A stretch of 64,000 nucleotides of DNA from Roridomyces roridus (Eukaryota > Basidiomycota > Agaricomycetes > Agaricales > Mycenaceae), in the NCBI GenBank assembly GCA_029378245.1, contig JARKIF010000134.1:24773-88772 (forward strand), in the 5' to 3' direction. The position numbers and the translations under genes were made by a program. Below, one piece after another: positions 34,595-42,699 of the stretch; position 1 is the stretch's first letter; each line of letters opens with the position of its first letter. Under the pieces are notes generated by a model. The model was not told the origin of the DNA. It was given only the letters and a program-made list of their open reading frames with translations, and ran no database searches.

Positions 34595-36092
34595 CACCAC
34601 CAGCACTCGCACTCGAAACCACCGGCGTCAAAGGCTCCGGATCAGGCACCACAGCAGGCGCGAGTACCGTCAAAATCGATATAGCCTCAGACCTAGGCCT
34701 GAACACCACAGGCGAGATGACCGTCGACACCGGGGATTCAGACGCTCCCAGCTCTGTCTGCGTCGGTGTAGCGCTTCCCGAATTCGACTCCTCCTCCTCC
34801 TCCTCGTATATGGGAACCCCAGTGCTCTCCGACGGCACGCTCGAAAGCGGTGCGAACGCCAGAGACCCACCGGCACTTCCCCGTCTGATGTCCGTGTTGA
34901 GTTTCTGCAGCTGGGAGGAGAGGTAGGCTGCTCGTCGTGAGGAGCCGGGTGTCGGCGTTGGCGGTTGTAGTTGTGGTTGTTGTTGTGAGGGCGGCGATGG
35001 TGGAGGGAGGGGAGGGAGTGGAGGCGAGTTTCTGCGCGTAGTGTAGCCTAAGCTGGAAGGATGCGGGTCGGGATGTGGATTCGGGAGAGTGTGTTCCGAG
35101 GGAGGGATGCTGGAAAGAGGACTGAACGTGATTGACACGTCTTCCTCCTCGTCTTCCGCAGGAGCAGTGGAAATCGCGAGCTGCTGTAATTGTGCCTCGA
35201 GGTACGCTTGCCGGCGCGAGGGTCCTAAAGCAGGAACCTGAGGCAGCGTGCCCGAATTCAACCCCGGCGGCGTAGGCTGCGAAGACAGGAGCGCCGGAAG
35301 CTCCGGCTCATCGTCGTCCAAATCGACGCTAAAGGGCGAAATCTTCATCGCGAGCTTGTTCTCCTCGTCCTCCTCTGCCTGCTTCGCACTCTCAGGCCCA
35401 CCAAATGGATACACGCCTCGCCCCCTTCCGTTGGCCACGGCCCTCCGTCGTCGGTAGACGTACAGCGATATGGAACCAAAGACAATGAAGGCCACTAGGG
35501 CGAGGGTGCCGACGATAACACCCAGGAGCGCTGAGGTGGAGACGGCTGAGGTCTTGCGCGTACCACCGGTGTCATTGGCGGAGGTGCCGTTGTTGCTGGA
35601 TGGTTTCGGCGATATGGAAGTGGACGTCGATACAGCGGAAGAGGATGATGTCGGAATTGTCGCGGAAGTCGGCACGATAAGGTCGACCTCGTTGCTTTGT
35701 GCGAGCATGACCAGCCCGTCCATCGCCTCGAAAACGCCGTTCCCACTTGATTGAATGAGCTTTGATGAACAGAAGGAGTAAACACATTGCGACGCACCTC
35801 CCAGGAAAGTTCACCACCGCCGACAGAGTCTGCGGCGGGACGTCTACGAGCCTAACAGAACTGCCCTCCGTCGCGTACCACAACTGCCATCCACCCGTAG
35901 GCTCTGTGCCGTCCAATGTCCACCCCACTGTAAGCTGCGCGCCCGCTGCGTATGGCCCTGGGGCGAGCGGTGTGAATATCAAGCCGTTGACGTATGAGAG
36001 AAAGAGGAAGAATATAGTAAAACTGTGTGCGTGCATTGAGCTCGACCTGCAGCTAGACGAAAAAGCGGGACTCACCATCGGAGAAGAAGCAT
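34443..36092 (-). CDS. Mucin-like single-pass plasma-membrane protein (intact copy)
   Basis: ATG at 36092 and a first intron after MLLLRC lead to the signal peptide FTIFFLFLSYVNG. The ectodomain contains FTPLAPGPYAAGAQLTVGWT and GWQLWYATEGSSVRLVDVPP, then GNGVFEAMDGLVMLAQSNEV and a Ser/Thr-rich stalk (TIPTSSSSAVSTSTSISPKP). A single membrane span follows (LLGVIVGTLALVAFIVFGSI) with RRRR on the cytosolic side. The cytosolic tail is Pro/Ser-rich with a QAYLEAQLQQLAIS helix and a GT-dipeptide minisatellite, ending KGARPPL at 34443. The architecture resembles fungal wall-stress sensor-like proteins, but no named family domain is visible; a Ser-Thr-rich GPI-anchor-type ectodomain is possible. Related copies are at 14472 (broken) and 39846 (chimeric). 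Confidence 0.8.
34540..34595 (-). repeat. Hexanucleotide minisatellite in the membrane-protein tail
   Basis: CCCAGT repeated with few changes encodes a run of Gly-Thr dipeptides on the minus strand. The equivalent tract in the third copy (40905-40940) differs in length and base composition. Confidence 0.8.
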
Positions 36093-37336
36093 TTAGAAAG
36101 AAGAAGAAGAAGAAAGAAGAAAGAAAACAGAACTCGTTCACCCGGAAGGGGGGCGGGGGTGAACGCTAGGCCAGCCTATTATGTGTCTGGGAGAGGGAGG
36201 GGCAGATCGGGGGACCGCGCTCGGGGTAACTCTCTCATATACCCAAAGCATCCCGAAACGCTTTAAAATAGGTCTCTTAGACGACAAACGGCGTCCCGGC
36301 TAAAAAACGAGTACAGCCTCGGCGACTGTCGACTTGATGCGTATCGACGCTGGGCGCTAGCGGCCGCCGCGATCCGGAGCATGTGCTGGCCTTGTCTGGG
36401 AGTTTCGGAGAGCCTGGAGGTGAGCTGAGGGTACAGAGGGTGTCTCCTGGAGGTTCAAGGTGGGGAGAGAGAGGCTATGGGTAAAAGGGCAAGGCACACA
36501 ATGATGTGCTATCAATCACGTTAATGAGTCGGCCGGGATCTTTAATTAGTAACCGCCGCTTAGCATTTGTATGGGCGGATTCGGAATTCCCGACTTGTTC
36601 GTTCGGAGACTCGAGCTCGCGGAATTTCATGCTCCTTACTACTGTCTTTCATTGCCTTCAATTCAACTTTTTCTCATCGGAGCGGCCCGAACTGCACATA
36701 CTCGGGAACTACTTGCATATCAGTGGCGCTACTTACTAGGCTCTTTTGAGTTGGCGCCGTCGGTATGGTCCTGGACTCGACTCGGGGGTCCGAACTTCTA
36801 GTTCCACTTGGCACTGCAGTACACTGGAAGGCCTGGCTGGTGAGAAATCAGAATCAGAATATCCCACGTACCAATCGGCGTCGCAGTGTACTTTTACTTT
36901 ACATGTCAGGCATAGTTTTCCACCTCCGTTGTATATCACACGAAGTAAGTATTCGAATTCCCAGGGCCTGGGCAGTGCGCCGTTCGAGCGCAGAGTTCCA
37001 AGTACCGGACCGCCGTGATGCGCATGCGCATCGTGGTTGTCCGGGGAATGTCAGTGTGAAACGCGTGGGAGGGTTTGAGCTGAACGCTGAGGCCTGAGCC
37101 GCCCGTCTTTGCATATTCATCTGCGGGTGCAGGTGTGGGTCCGGAGATTGGTCGAGCGAGCAGTCGAAGTGGGATTGACTCTGTTCCTGGCCCGCGTCCT
37201 TCGGAGTGGAGTGAACGTGAAATCCAAAGATGTCCAAAATGCCCGAGACAGTCTGATCGCCGGCGTTCTCTTGAATGAATAAAAAGTCCAGTCTCTGCAA
37301 ACATACAAGTACATACACGATACTGTACACGTCAAG
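36093..37336. other. Non-coding stretch inside the right duplicated arm
   Basis: No gene supported. Mirrors 13265-14471, but several blocks have diverged by small indels (for example around 36890-36950). Confidence 0.5.
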
Positions 37337-38333
37337 TTAATTCCCAGTCCAATCACCGACCTCGACACTGTTGGCAATATGAGATCAACACAAAATTTTC
37401 CGGGAAATGCACCACCAACCTAGCTTCGGTCATCCCGTCAAATGTAAGCCTATAAAGCCCGAATTTGATGCTAAAGAAACCGTGGATCAGGGCGTACGCG
37501 GACACATAAGAAGAAGAACTTACTATCCACCTGCAGCACCCATATCGCTGGCTACAGAGTAGCTGAGGATCGAAGTCCCGTCTTCGTCAGTCACGTTGTA
37601 CACCATCGTCCCCTCCGGCCCGAAACTTCCTCTGTCCCCGAAAATCAATCACACACACGGAGGGCCGCAGAAAAACCACTCACGAAATACTATGCACCGT
37701 CGTCCTCCCCTCATACTCCGTCAAATTAACACTCGGGCACTTGATCGCCCCACACTGCGGCCCCCCAGTCCCCCGCACATAATCCTTGATCCTCAAATCC
37801 CCATCAACAGCATCGAGCGTCACAAGCGGGTTATCCTCCGACACGCCAAACGCCTGCATCATATGGAACCATGTCGTACTCGTGCTCACGCCAGCGTAGA
37901 GGTACGCTTTCCACGTGTACGAATACGCCGTGCCTTCATCGAGTTGCGGGAAATGCCACTCGTCGCGCTGGCGTGGGGAGGAGAGGAACTTCGTGTCGAG
38001 TTGCGCTGAGGCGTTGGAGGTGAAGGACATGTGGTAGCACGAAGTGATGCCGGATAACGTGCAATTCGTGTCAAGGATGCCTGTGGGTAAATGAATTTGC
38101 AATTAGACGTCGACACGCTGGAATTCATTTACACTGTACATACCTGATGCTTGCCAAATCATATCGCCAACGGTGCCCTGAACAAAGGCCGTCCCATTGT
38201 TCAATGTCGTCACATTTGCAGGGGAGTCTGCCGGAGCCGTCTTGGACTTTGACTTTGACAAGACACAGGTCGGCGAGGCCAGGGCAGTACTACTGGCCAG
38301 GATGACGAGGAGCGAAAACGAGCGGGTCCGCAT
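37337..38333 (-). CDS. Small secreted protein, possibly concanavalin-A-like / polysaccharide-lyase-like fold (right copy)
   Basis: Inverted paralogue of 12262-13264 with the same five-exon structure. Signal peptide MRTRSFSLLVILASSTALAS; then a small insertion relative to the other copy (SKSKSK for SKG); core motifs WHFPQLDEGTAYSYTWKAYL, TWFHMMQAFGV, LVTLDAVDGDLRIKDY, GPEGTMVYNVTDEDG, IKFGLYRLTFDGMTEA; stop TAA at 37339-37337. All splice sites read as GT-AG and no frame break was found, so both copies may be expressed. Substitutions are concentrated in the signal and propeptide region. Confidence 0.75.
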
Positions 38334-38374
38334 GGTGTTGGGATGTGCTTTCATGTCGGACAAATGCCCTCGTC

Positions 38375-38382
38375 CTTATATA
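38375..38382 (-). promoter_or_regulatory. TATA box of the right secreted-protein gene
   Basis: TATATAAG on the minus strand, about 42 bp upstream of the ATG at 38333; same position as in the left copy. Confidence 0.6.
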
Positions 38383-38556
38383 CCACGGACAATCTCAGTA
38401 AACCCATAACAAGCCAAACCGTCCCACTCACCCGGAAGATATTCATGGAACCTGGACAACGCAGCGCAGTCAGATATGTTATAATCTTCCAAATTTGTCG
38501 ACATCGACGGTAGTAACTACTTACCTCGTGTAAATTTAGCTTGAGGGAGAAAATAC

Positions 38557-38970
38557 CTACGACACGTGGTCACGGGGAGTGGAGTTGAGGCTAGAGGCGC
38601 GCGGCTCCGACGTGGCACCAGATAACGATGCGGAGGCGAAGCTTTCTGGAATATCGCAGGTGGCTGCTGGCCGCAGAGACGTACATAAAAACGTCAATGC
38701 TGCTATTCCTGTGAAGCGAGCAAAGAGCACATGCACGTACCAGGTGTCCACCCAGACATGAATCCACGCGGGGTACGGAGGGTTGGACGGGTCATCGCCG
38801 GCGAAAACTGGAATCGCAGAAGTCTTCATGGGGGGCTCTCCTGGACGACGAGACTCCACTTCAATGTGCCCGACCGGTTCGGCCGCGAATTCCTCGGTGA
38901 AGCCCTGGTACGAACTGACAAGCACAGTTACGGACGGCTTGCGCGAGGTTCTGGCGTGTACGGACAATGT
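38557..38970 (-). CDS. Unrecognised coding fragment in the right duplicated arm
   Basis: An open frame of 136 codons includes VLVSSYQGFTEEFAAEPVGH, EVESRRPGEPPMKTSAIPV and FAGDDPSNPPYPAWIHVWVD. The left arm keeps these segments but in different frames. GTACGT after VDTW may be a splice donor, in which case the distal part (YVHVLFARF) is intronic. I recognise no family. Lower confidence because no start or end could be fixed. Confidence 0.35.
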   Translation of the reverse strand, partial: TLSVHARTSRKPSVTVLVSSYQGFTEEFAAEPVGHIEVESRRPGEPPMKTSAIPVFAGDDPSNPPYPAWIHVWVDTWYVHVLFARFTGIAALTFLCTSLRPAATCDIPESFASASLSGATSEPRASSLNSTPRDHVS

Positions 38971-39539
38971 GAGACGACTTCACGGCAGGTAGGATGCCTC
39001 GTGGTATCTGGACGGTAAGTATTAATATTCGTTCTCTTTGACGACTGAGTTCGTGTTTTGGGAAAACCTACGTTAGAGTTCATGAGATGAAGGCATCTAC
39101 AAAGGCACTGAGCAGGTCGCAGAACGGACCCCGCCGTGGCCCGTCGGTGAGCCAGGAGCCTGAGGTCGAATTAGCACGCTATCGATAGCAAGATTCCCGA
39201 CGATTCATGGTCAGAGCGCGCAGATCATCGAGCAGTGAATCATCCGCGTGATGGAATGGTCAAATTCAAACGATGGTGGTGGTTCGTGACAAAGAGCGAT
39301 CATGTTTGTCACGCAAACAAACGCGGAGATCAAAGATGCGGATCATGCCAGCTCACATCAAATCACGAACTGCTTTTGTCATTTGCGTCCGTCTCCAGGT
39401 TTTGAGCGCGACTGGTGAGAAGGCTTTGTCTATTTCTGAGAGCAGGATATAACTCATATCGTTCAAGGTCTTGAGGCCCGCGGAGTCAGATACTTAATCC
39501 CGCTGGACGATTTGAAAGGCGTATGAATAATGAGAGATT

Positions 39540-39845
39540 GATGAGAGACAATCTCATGGCCATTGCCACTGGCACCCAGTTCGTCTCAATGCCTCTTACC
39601 ATTACCTTGCCATTACCATGACTGAGGGAGTTGAAAGTGGATCCTCCGCCTTCCCTCCAAACCGTCACGCCTTGCAAAAACTCCCCGTTTCCCGAGCCCG
39701 AGGTTGGCTCGAGGCTTTGACTGCCTGGCGCTGCCAGCAGAACGCGAGCTAGCGGTCCAAAATCAATCTCAGGAGAATGACACTCGCTCCTTATTCTCTC
39801 TCGTTGGGCTCTACCGACGCGGTGGACCTCCTCGTAACGAGTTCC
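39540..39845 (+). pseudogene. F-box gene N-terminal remnant
   Basis: Counterpart of the N-terminus of the F-box gene at 9405-11083: TQFVSMPLTIT, PPPSLQTVTPCKNSPFPEPE, then SLVGLYR. Stops and shifts are present and the sequence ends near 39845, where it joins membrane-protein sequence at a TTCCGACATCATC microhomology. Confidence 0.7.
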
Positions 39846-41035
39846 GCGGTGTTTCCGACATCATCCTCTTCCGCTGTGTCGACATCCACGTCGATATCGC
39901 CAGAACCATCCAGCAACAACGGCACCTCTGCCAAATTCCAATGACACATGCGGCACGTGCAAGACGTCAGCCGTCTCCACCTCAGCGCTCCTGGGTGTTA
40001 TCGTCGGCACCCTCGCCCGCGGCCCTGGTGGCTTTCATCGTTTTCGGGTCCATCTCGCTCTACGTCTACCGACGCCGGAGGGCCGTGGCCAACGGGCGGG
40101 GAAGAGGCGTGTATCCATTTGGTGGGCCTGAGAGTGCGAAGCAGGCGGAGGAGGACGAGGAGAACAAGCTTGCGATGAAGATTTCGCCGTTTAGCGTCGA
40201 TTTGGACGACGATGAGCCGGAGCTTTCTGCGCTCCTTTCATCGCAGCCTACGCCTCCAGGGTTGAACACGGGCACGTTGCCTCATGCTCCTGCTTTAGGA
40301 CCCTCGCGCCGGAAAGCGTACCTCGAGGCACAATTGCAGCAGCTCGCGATTTTCACTGAGGAGGAAGACGTGTCAGTCACGTTCAGTCCTCTTTCCAGCA
40401 TCCCTCCCTCGGAACACACTCTCCCGAATCCACACCTCGACCCCTACGTGCATCCTTCCACCTACACTACACGCAGAACTTCTCCTCCCCTCCCTCCCCT
40501 CCCTCCACCATCCCCGCCCTCACAACTACCACCGCCAACACCAACACCCGGCTCCTCACGACGAGCAGTCTACCTCTCCTCCCAGCTCCAGAAACTCAAC
40601 ACGGACATCAGACGGGGAAGTGCCGGGGGTTCTCTCGCGTTTGCGCCCCTTTCGAGCGTGCCGTCGGAGAGTACTGGGGTGCGCGTGGACGAGGACGAGG
40701 AGGAGGGGGAGGAGGAAGGAAGCGCTACACCGACGCAGACAGAGGCGTCTCCAGTATCGACGGTCATCTCGCCTGTGGTGTTCAGGCCTAGGTCTGAGGC
40801 TATCTCGATTTTGACGGTGCTCGCGCCTGCTGTGATGCCTACTCCCGAGCCTGCGACGCCGGTGGTTTCGAGTGCGAGTGCGAGTGCCGGGGAGATTGGG
40901 GCTGGCACTGGCACTGGCACTGGCACTGGTGTTGGAACGGGAATTGGTAGCAGGACACGCACGCGTCCGCGGGGGCCGAGTCTTATTCAGACTCCAGTGG
41001 GTATGCGACCCAAGGGTGCGCGTCCGCCTTTGTGA
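39846..41035 (+). pseudogene. Third, 5'-truncated copy of the membrane-protein gene, fused to the F-box remnant
   Basis: Lacks the signal peptide and ectodomain. It begins inside the Ser/Thr stalk, first out of frame (DIILFRCVDIHVDIARTIQQ). A 7-nt insertion near 40018-40025 brings back the normal frame at LVAFIVFGSISLYVYRRRR, and the cytosolic tail is intact to KGARPPL and TGA 41033-41035. One open frame of 443 codons runs from 39704 across the junction, so a chimeric protein is formally possible, but it would have no signal peptide. The 3' flank is shared with the copy at 34443. Confidence 0.7.
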
Positions 41036-41445
41036 TTTCTCTCCTGATTAGTGCGTTGCTTTGACCTTGACTTGGAGAGAGAATCTTTACTTTTTAACCG
41101 CATTACATTGCATTACTCTACCTCACTCATTCAGTCCAGTTTACTTTAACCACGTACATAACATCACTACTGACACTACATACTTATTTTATTTATTGCC
41201 TACCGCTGTAATGTATGATAGTACTTTTCTGTTGTAACAGTATTTTCTTTTGCAGTTGACATGGGTTGACATGCAGACACCGTTCATTCGATTCGAGACA
41301 ATCAGTCGAACCCCGCAATTGAATGCTAACAGAGATGAGATCCGAATTCGGGACCGGGATGGTGCTCTCCGGTTGTCTCCATGCAGCAGCACGGCATTCA
41401 AACGGGCAGGCTGGTAGGTACGCGCTAGTACGCGCCAGGAGGCGG

Positions 41446-41739
41446 TGCATTGAGAACGCACAGTTTTACGGTTGGAACGGATCCAGGGCCTTCGCGACCG
41501 TGTCAAACAGACTGAATGAGAGGAGTCGGGACTCGGGAGTTTGGAGTTTGGGACCGCACTTCCGGATCCAGTTTGTCGAGTAAATCTGGGAAATGAGACT
41601 CGAGAGCCGCAAAACGAACAAAAAACGGAAGCAATCCCTACTATGCTTTGGGAGGGAATCGAACCCCCGGCGGGTCGAATGAATCGACACTTATGCAACC
41701 TAATGGCAACGACCCAGGTTACCACTACCCCACCAAAGC
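41446..41739 (-). mobile_element. tRNA-headed SINE-like element, copy 2
   Basis: Minus-strand order: tRNA-Gly-like head (41739-41644), then TTTTTTGTTCGTTTTGCGGC, CTCGAGTCTCATTTCCCAGA, GACACGGTCGCGAAGGCCCT, GGATCCGTTCCAACCGTAAA. Same body as at 33881-34050 and as fragments at 43200-43320 and 43530-43770. Confidence 0.55.
41644..41739 (-). tRNA. tRNA-Gly(GCC)-like gene with 25-nt intron
   Basis: All cloverleaf stems pair: acceptor GCTTTGG/CCAAAGC with discriminator A; D-stem GGGT/ACCT; anticodon stem GGTCG/CGACC; loop TTGCCA, then an intron of about 25 nt at the canonical 37/38 site, then T; T-stem GGGGG/CCCTC with the normal loop TTCGATT. All invariant positions I checked are kept, unlike copy 1. 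It could be a functional tRNA-Gly or the preserved head of a SINE. Confidence 0.65.
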
Positions 41740-41969
41740 GATAGCACAGGGGTGCCAGGTGGGTTTCTCGATGGTGGAGACGTGAATTGGATCTAATCGA
41801 AGATATAAGATTAGGCCAAGACCCGGTTTGGTTTCTCTTTTTGGCCAATGGGCGCGTCGGCCGGTTAGCACAGCGACGCCACATTAATATTCACGATTGC
41901 CTCAATGCCCGGAAGTGCAGGCCCAGTGAAATCCACGTCAACAAAAATATAAAAGAGTCAAGACCCACA

Positions 41970-42235
41970 TATGTTGGCGCGGGAATCGAACCCGCGGTCA
42001 ATGCGTGCGTGACGGTTCGGATGGTGGTATGGCATGGGCACCACTCAAGAGCCGCCTGATAAACTCAGTGGACAGATGGATGTCTAGAATCAGACTGTAG
42101 ATAGATCTGCGTCAAGAAAAAATATGGAAGCAAGACCCAAGGACCCACAAATGTTGCCGCGTGAATCGAACCCACGGTCAACGTCAGCCAAACCCCTCTG
42201 CTGTCCCCCCCAATGACAAAACACGTGACCTTTCC
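41970..42235 (-). repeat. Two tRNA-like 3' remnants
   Basis: Minus strand: a perfect T-arm GCGGG-TTCGATT-CCCGC followed by GCCAACA (about 42000-41972), and a second, GTGGG-TTCGATT-CACGC followed by GGCAACA (about 42180-42152). No matching 5' acceptor strand is found, so these are remnants. Both are followed by similar tracts (AAGACCCAC.. / A-rich), again suggesting a SINE family. Confidence 0.5.
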
Positions 42236-42339
42236 ATTCCTTAATCAAAGGTTGCGTGTTCAACCCTGACTGCAGCAACATTTTTTAATCTGAACTTTTG
42301 CAACTGAAGCCACCCAACCTAACCTGACAGGAATTCACT

Positions 42340-42415
42340 GCTGACACTGTTTCTAACTGCCCACTCACTGCTGATACTGATCCTAACTGCCCATTCACTG
42401 TGGATTCTGAGTTCT
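42340..42415. repeat. Short tandem repeat
   Basis: Two and a half units of about 30 bp built on CACTGCTGA.ACTG.T.CTAACTGCCCA. Confidence 0.6.
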
Positions 42416-42470
42416 TCATTCACAGCCGAGGCCGTGTGGGGGGAACAGGGGCATACAATACACACACAGT

Positions 42471-42492
42471 CCTAACCTAACCTAACCTAACC
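42471..42492. repeat. Pentamer tract (CCTAA)n
   Basis: CCTAACCTAACCTAACCTAA followed by CC: four perfect CCTAA (TTAGG) units, with more degenerate AACCTAACC near 42315. Confidence 0.8.
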
Positions 42493-42699
42493 TGCGTCTA
42501 ACCACCAATTCACGGCAGGATCCGAGTTCTTCAACAAAAAAGAAAAAAGAAATGGCACCAAAAAGGAGTGAACCCAAATAGTGATAGCTGTCAGGGAAAT
42601 TCAACAATCTTGATTACTACCGCTGAGCCAGAGCGGCAATTGAGTTAGCTGTCACCGTAGCGACCATGACGGCACCCCGGCAGTTAAGCGAGCAGAATC

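Larger units (their letters stand above)
33480..35560. repeat. Arm B of a second inverted duplication
   Basis: Reverse complement of about 39850-42060. Shared landmarks in mirrored order: a tRNA-like T-arm with ACCATCCGAACCGTCACGCA, the tRNA-Gly-like cloverleaf, GGTCGCGAAGGCCCTGGATC, GAGACAACCGGAGA, and the 3' half of the membrane-protein gene with its 3' flank (AATAAATAAAATAAGTATG). The spacer is about 4.3 kb. Confidence 0.8.
34690..39845. repeat. Right arm of the ~5-kb segmental inverted duplication
   Basis: Reverse-complement counterpart of 10830-15845, with the membrane-protein gene, non-coding stretch, secreted-protein gene, hypothetical fragment and F-box N-terminus in mirrored order. 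It ends where an F-box remnant joins a third copy of the membrane-protein gene near 39845. Confidence 0.85.
39850..42060. repeat. Arm B' of the second inverted duplication
   Basis: Mirror of 33480-35560, carrying membrane-protein 3' sequence, its 3' flank, the tRNA-Gly-like SINE and a tRNA-like T-arm in reversed order. Confidence 0.8.

Noticed and set aside
42140..42235. Functional tRNA on the minus strand
   Set aside because: T-arm only, with one stem mismatch and no D-arm, anticodon stem or 5' acceptor strand; kept only as a remnant.
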